The position numbers and the translations under genes were made by a program. A stretch of 64,000 nucleotides of DNA from contig NC_064435.1 in NCBI RefSeq assembly GCF_023343835.1, forward strand, positions 80,734,134-80,798,133, in the 5' to 3' direction. Positions 59,455 to 64,000 of the stretch are shown here, in pieces. The notes beneath the pieces were generated by a model, which did no database searches, had not been told where the DNA came from, and saw nothing but the letters and a program-made list of their open reading frames with translations. The DNA comes from Lagopus muta. Its lineage: Eukaryota; Chordata; Aves; Galliformes; Phasianidae. Each line of letters begins with the position of its first letter. Positions within the stretch are counted from its first letter, which is position 1.

Positions 59455-59574
59455 AAATGGAAAAATTCCGCAAGTAAAATGGAAAACGGGTGCAAATCTG
59501 CCTGAAAATCCCATCTTCTCTGAAGCTGCTTGCAAATGAATTTCATTCCCAACTTACTGCCTGTGTGTTTGGTT

Positions 59575-60121
59575 CACATCTGAGCAGAATGTGACTGCCA
59601 TTTTGATTCTGGCTCTTGTGATGACACCACATCTCTTCACTGGTAACGGTGTGTCCCAGGAATTTGTCACCTTCAGCTTCCCAGTGGTTCAGTAGGTCCT
59701 GACAAACATGCATACTGCGTTCTTTTGTTCTTATGTGAGCACCTGTGGAACAAGCTTGGCACAAACTTTGCAGTATTCCAACATTGCCACTGTTGTTTCT
59801 ATTGCATTGAAGCCAACATTCAGTTCCACATGGTTCCCTGATTGGTGCTGATTTATGTGGATGAGCTGATTGAGATGCTCTTCATTTTGTGGTTTGACAG
59901 CTGGGCACATTCCACCAGAAACGCAGCTTGCCATCACTGCTGGAAGGCACAATCCACCACCTCACTGCACTCACATCCACTGGTTGGCCTCCAGAAAAAC
60001 CTAGCAAGCACTGATGAATGGGTATCATTTTTTCCACATGGAGGAATTCAGTGACACACCTTTGCTTCATGCACACTTCCATGTCAGATGCTGTATTGTT
60101 AGACTGTCCCTCTGCTGCCAT
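59575..60121 (-). pseudogene. Mariner-type transposase fossil, N-terminal half
   Basis: Decayed Tc1/mariner transposase on the - strand. From the first ATG (60119-60121) it reads MAAEGQSNNTASDMEVCMKQ then RCVTEFLHVEKMIPIHQCLL and QPVDVSAVRWWIV (N-terminal helix-turn-helix). After a frameshift it reads QNEEHLNQLIHINQHQS and GFNAIETTVAMLEYCKVCAK (second helix-turn-helix). After another break it reads MHVCQDLLNHWEAEGDKFLG and TVTSEEMWCHHKSQNQ (start of the catalytic domain). Mariner transposases cut and paste the element using a D,D(34)D triad. The usual GDETW containing the first Asp is SEEMW here, and the second half of the protein, with the other two Asp, is not visible. At least two frameshifts are present. 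It resembles the avian Galluhop-type or SETMAR-like mariners; the exact family is not certain. I could not define its terminal inverted repeats. Confidence 0.85.
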
Positions 60122-62000
60122 CTGTCCCACAGCAACAAAATGCAATGGAATATTGGCAGGAAAGTTCAACCTCTACTGCCATACTACCAAAATCTGCCTC
60201 TGAGGTCATAAAACAGGAGGCAATACGTATGAAGCAGCCCTCATACGTTAAAAAATAGACATAAAATCTGTTCCCTGAGTGAGGACAGAACACCACTTCT
60301 AAACGTAGCAGTAAAACGGTTAAACGTACAGGAGTTGGGTCACACGGCAAATTAGAGCTGTATTTAAAGTTCTACTGAGAACTCAGTGTGAAAAAAGCTG
60401 TTTCTGTCCCATATGATGTCTCCAGGGGTTTCTACAGAAACACTCCAAGGTGCAAGATCACCTTTCTCACGCTGTCTAACATTTTCCAGAGACAATCACC
60501 ATTTTCCTCCTCCAGTATCATCTTGAGATGGTGTTAAGGACTCTTTCTGACTTGCTGATGAAGTCCAAGCTCTTCATCGGGTGATGAGCACATCTAAGGA
60601 CACGTGGCTTTGCCCTCTGCTTCCCTCAGTTCGGTGTGTGGAGGGACAATTTTACATGAATCAAATCAGAACACACAACAGTTATATGTAACACTGTAAG
60701 ACGACAAAATGTGCACTTGGGATCAATAGTATGGCATCAGGGTTGCAGCATAATTAATTTTTACATTTGATTTGGATAAAAACTGCCACAGAGAGGTGCT
60801 GAGGGGTCAGAAAGAAGCCGAGTGACAGTGCATTTTTCATTTGGAAATTGTTCTTCCTTGGGGATGGAAGGAAGCCTCCCCTAAAACTCAGAAGAGAGCT
60901 TTGTAATTGACAGCAATCACATTTTAAAGACATTCTCTGGCTCACTGCTGCTAGACTACGTATTTCTGACACAGCATCGGAGAAATGAGGAAATTATTAA
61001 TACAAGTCTTCCATAGCAGGCTGCACTGAATTTGAAGTCTTACAGAGAAATTGAAGGGGGATTGAAATACCCTGGTAAACTTAAAAGCCATAGCACTTAC
61101 ACTGAAGAACTGAAACGAAACATCTTGAAAAAAGGGCATCTAACACATTCAAAGCTATCTATGGAGGTATGAGAGCTTCAGCTGAGAATATTATTAACTG
61201 GATCTCAGAAATCCCAGAGGAAATATCCACATGTACCCAGCAGCCCAGAAGCAAGCAAGAGCTGGCAGGGGGAAGAGGACAGGAAGAAGAGCCCCAAACC
61301 TCACTGTGCTTGGACACAGTGCCTTCGTGGTGAGGGCATCCGCTGCACGATCACAGCTCAGCCTTCAGCAATGAGTAAAGCAGCCATCACATTTGGCTTC
61401 TGAGGCTGACTCCATTTTCATGTTGGGGCTTGGGTTTTTTTTTGATGGTTTGAATGACACTACCTCTGCTAAGAGGGTAATTCTGGCAAACCAGAAATGC
61501 AGTGTTATTTGTGAGAATTTAAATGGGGCTTTTTCCCACTTACACTAGCTTTTTATTTTCGCTCTAGCATCATCTTCTACCACTTGTATCAGCTTCCTCA
61601 GACAGCCTTCAGCCTTGGCTGCATGTAAGCCAGATTTTGCGGCTAATGAAGCCCCAAAGCAGTGTCTTGTACAGAATAAAGTATTTCAGAATTACAAAGA
61701 AATAAACAGATTTCCTACATATTCTGTTGCGATGACGGACCACCACCAAGATAGCAACAACAAGTCTTTTGGGACTAGTATCAAAGAGATGATTGTTCTG
61801 CAGATTCTTGAACTGACCTGGATGAAGCTGGTGAGGAGATGAGAAGTGTCAGTCAGTCTGTGTGCAGGAGGAAAGTCATCTGAATACCCCAACCGGTCAG
61901 TGTTATGCTTACTGTACCTGCAGGGATACAAACGGTGACTGGAAGCCTATCAGAGACTGCTACTTATTTCAAGGAATACACAAGCAGATCAGGTGTTAAC
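60122..62000. other. Intergenic, no gene seen
   Basis: About 1.9 kb. The first 200 or so bases may be 5' mariner sequence, but I cannot mark the end of the element. The rest shows short open frames only. Confidence 0.5.
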
Positions 62001-62007
62001 ATTGACT

Positions 62008-62013
62008 TTTATT
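62008..62013 (-). terminator. Candidate poly(A) signal, - strand
   Basis: AATAAA on the - strand within ACAAATAAAAGTCAATGT. The upstream T-rich and downstream G/T-rich sequence favour real use. Confidence 0.4.
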
Positions 62014-62383
62014 TGTAAAAAAATTGTAGAACGTATTAAATACAAACATTTGGAAAATGCACTCAAGGCTTTGCTAAGATGCCCGGGAACAGGAAGACGG
62101 AATCGAGAAGCTTACCAGGTTTAGAACTTTCAAAGTAGCTGGATTACTATAATTTTTCACTGACTTCCTTATAGAAGGTGCCCATTATAGCAACCAATGT
62201 TGTTATTGTCCTTTTAAAAAAAAAACAAACATGATTTGCCATATCTTCCCAGTCAACCAGAAGATGCAAGGAAGCAACTCTTTCCAGGTTAAAAATCAGG
62301 GTAATAAAAATTAATGCATTTACCCATTACCTACATTGTATAACAGTAAGCATTTGCTTATAATCACACACAGATATCAAGTT

Positions 62384-62402
62384 AAAAAAAAAAAAAAAAA
62401 AA
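62384..62402 (+). repeat. A19 homopolymer
   Basis: Nineteen A on the + strand; T19 in the possible - strand 3'UTR. A simple repeat. Confidence 0.9.
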
Positions 62403-64000
62403 CATACATTTCAAATCTGAATATCCAATAAAGTGTTATAAACTTTATACATTTTCCAGTGAACATCACAATGAGAAGAATGTTTTGAAGTACAGAAACA
62501 AAACAACTGAATGCATCATCTACACCAGAAAGGCCAACTATTAAGATGTGGACAGGGGTCTAGTCACGTTCCAGATAGTTGGATATCCTGCAAACTGCCA
62601 CTGAAAGGCTGGCTGGAAGACAAATCCTGTCAAGTATTCAGTGTTTGCTCCTTTCCCTTCCTAAAAAGCCAGAGGTGGGAATTGTAGTTACTCTCGCTTC
62701 TGCACTTTATGGAAATAAAAGAGTAAACAGCCCTTCTGCTCCCTACACAGAGGAAACAGATTAAAGTTCACTCAGACCACCATTCCTCTTCTGTCACCCT
62801 GAAATGAGGTATGCAATACAAAGAGTCCACTAAAGATGCAGGAGCAAGAGCCTGCAGAAAATACCTCCTGTCTTTTAAAAAGAAAGAAGCACGTCTGCTT
62901 AATAACAATATGGCATTCCCTCTGTCTTCCTGCTTTACCCTGTATCTGCTTTCCAGTTGCAGCATAATGCACACTGATATGGCTATATGGCCCTAAATAC
63001 AAATTCAGTTTTTAAAAAAGCCCCGTTTCTGGGACTGACTCTTTGGGGATAATGAAACTACTGTAAAAAACCAATACAGAATAACCTCGGACATATAGAC
63101 AGTAGCACGTCTCCCATCCTGCTTTGTGTTTGCCAGAACAGAAAACCTGCCAACTTATCAACACTCACACCATTACTACTGCAAGGACAAGCATAAAAAC
63201 TGCTACAGGGTGCATACTGTCGGAGTCCCCTACAAGATGGACTGAGTGGATGCCTGCAAGAGCATGAGCACAATGCTTCTGGCAGCTATCCTCCGGGGAC
63301 AAGCGGATATTATGCTACTAATTTATCGTGAGAGGGCTGAGCAAATGGAGCACCATCCTGAAGGTGTATTTCACCTTGTTATCACAGAAAGCGTTCTCCA
63401 ATTAACATGTTCACTCTCAGAGCACAGGGGCTACTGCCAACCCGGGCGCTGCTGTGCTGGAATTCCTGAAAGCTACTTACTTGCAGACCAACCTCTTTGA
63501 GAAACACCAAATACTTCTGTTAGCATGCCAACACAGACCATAGGTTGCTGGATATCCCAAGCAGGTAGTGGTTTTCATAGCTACAAGCTTGAAAACAAAA
63601 ACTCCAGCACCTTTCTCATGCCCGACAGCTTACTGTTAACATCAGTATGATTTTCCTGCTCCTGCTGTGTTCAGTACACTTAAAGCTCTTGTGCAATGAG
63701 AGCTCTCTGATTTAGGCTTGGATTTGGATGAAATGGTTAGGCCAGTTCCACCCCACTCCTTTCTCTTTTTGACTATTATTGATACACAAGATCTGTATTT
63801 CAGAAAATGTAACACACATGTTATGAAGATATTTAACAAGGCCAGAGTTCACTTGACCCCAAAAGCATTGCTCCCATCCAAAGAATTCACTGCCACCCAA
63901 AGCAAGCAGGAAATCACATAAAGAGGAATTTTGAGACAGGATGGGAGGGTCAGAGTACCAAAAGCAACTGACAGAGATGACAACTGTATTTAGCATGCTG

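Larger units (their letters stand above)
50012..59574. other. Intergenic, no gene seen
   Basis: About 9.6 kb with two CR1 remnants (52.62-52.88 and 54.6-54.7 kb), an A-rich tract at 52018-52082, an AT palindromic tract near 56.0 kb and a 9-bp tandem repeat at 59428-59454. Open frames up to 134 codons show no recognisable family. Confidence 0.6.
62001..64000 (-). other. Possible 3'UTR of the next - strand gene (DUSP22 candidate)
   Basis: An AATAAA on the - strand at 62008-62013 is followed by a G/T-containing downstream stretch (GCTTGTGTATT), the arrangement of a real mRNA 3' end. The transcript would extend rightward from here. I found no coding exon up to 64000, so the gene body would lie outside the window. 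DUSP22 is expected by mammalian gene order (DUSP22 then IRF4, same strand), but no DUSP22 peptide was recognised. This is inference. Confidence 0.3.

Noticed and set aside
59575-60121. A SETMAR-like host gene
   Set aside because: Only mariner transposase pieces in three broken frames are present. No SET domain is visible, and the first catalytic Asp is lost. A transposon fossil is the simpler reading.
61990-64000. DUSP22 coding exons
   Set aside because: I looked on the - strand for the phosphatase signature and for DUSP22 C-terminal peptides and found none, so only a possible 3'UTR is offered.

Overview
This window is vertebrate nuclear DNA from a bird, most likely a galliform such as chicken. 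The evidence is spliced GT-AG genes with large introns, more than a dozen copies of the avian CR1 non-LTR retrotransposon, one CpG-island promoter, a mariner fossil, and exon translations that read as EXOC2 (SEC5) and IRF4. There are no operons, CRISPR arrays, phage or plasmid features, and I recognised no tRNA or rRNA gene. Most open frames longer than 60 codons here are chance frames in non-coding DNA or pieces of transposons.

Layout: (1) 1-6.9 kb is the 3' end of EXOC2 on the + strand, with its last three coding exons and a 3'UTR. (2) 6.9-32.3 kb is an intergenic stretch of about 25 kb with no gene I can support. It holds CR1 copies at 17.3, 22.5-23.6, 28.0-29.55 and 30.7 kb. The 28-29.5 kb copy still carries a 423-codon reverse-transcriptase frame. 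A pyrimidine-rich segment lies at about 23.8-24.65 kb. (3) 32.3-45.0 kb is the complete IRF4 gene on the - strand: a non-coding exon 1, eight coding exons encoding 445 residues, and a 3'UTR of about 1.7 kb. A CpG island at about 44.55-45.47 kb covers exon 1 and the promoter. (4) 45.5-64 kb is intergenic upstream of IRF4, with more CR1 remnants, a decayed mariner transposase at 59.6-60.1 kb, simple repeats, and a good - strand poly(A) site near 62.0 kb. That site could be the 3' end of the next gene, which would be DUSP22 if the mammalian order holds.

Function: EXOC2 encodes a subunit of the exocyst, which tethers secretory vesicles to the plasma membrane. IRF4 is a lymphoid transcription factor with an N-terminal tryptophan-repeat DNA-binding domain and a C-terminal IRF-association domain. 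The two genes are convergent and share no pathway that the sequence shows. Their adjacency matches the EXOC2-IRF4-DUSP22 order known in mammals.

I found no clear new biological system. The items most worth a second look are the young, nearly open CR1 copy, the mariner fossil that has lost a catalytic aspartate, a run of 22 G on the IRF4 sense strand upstream of its TATA box, and three perfect 10-bp-stem palindromes inside IRF4 introns 5 and 8.
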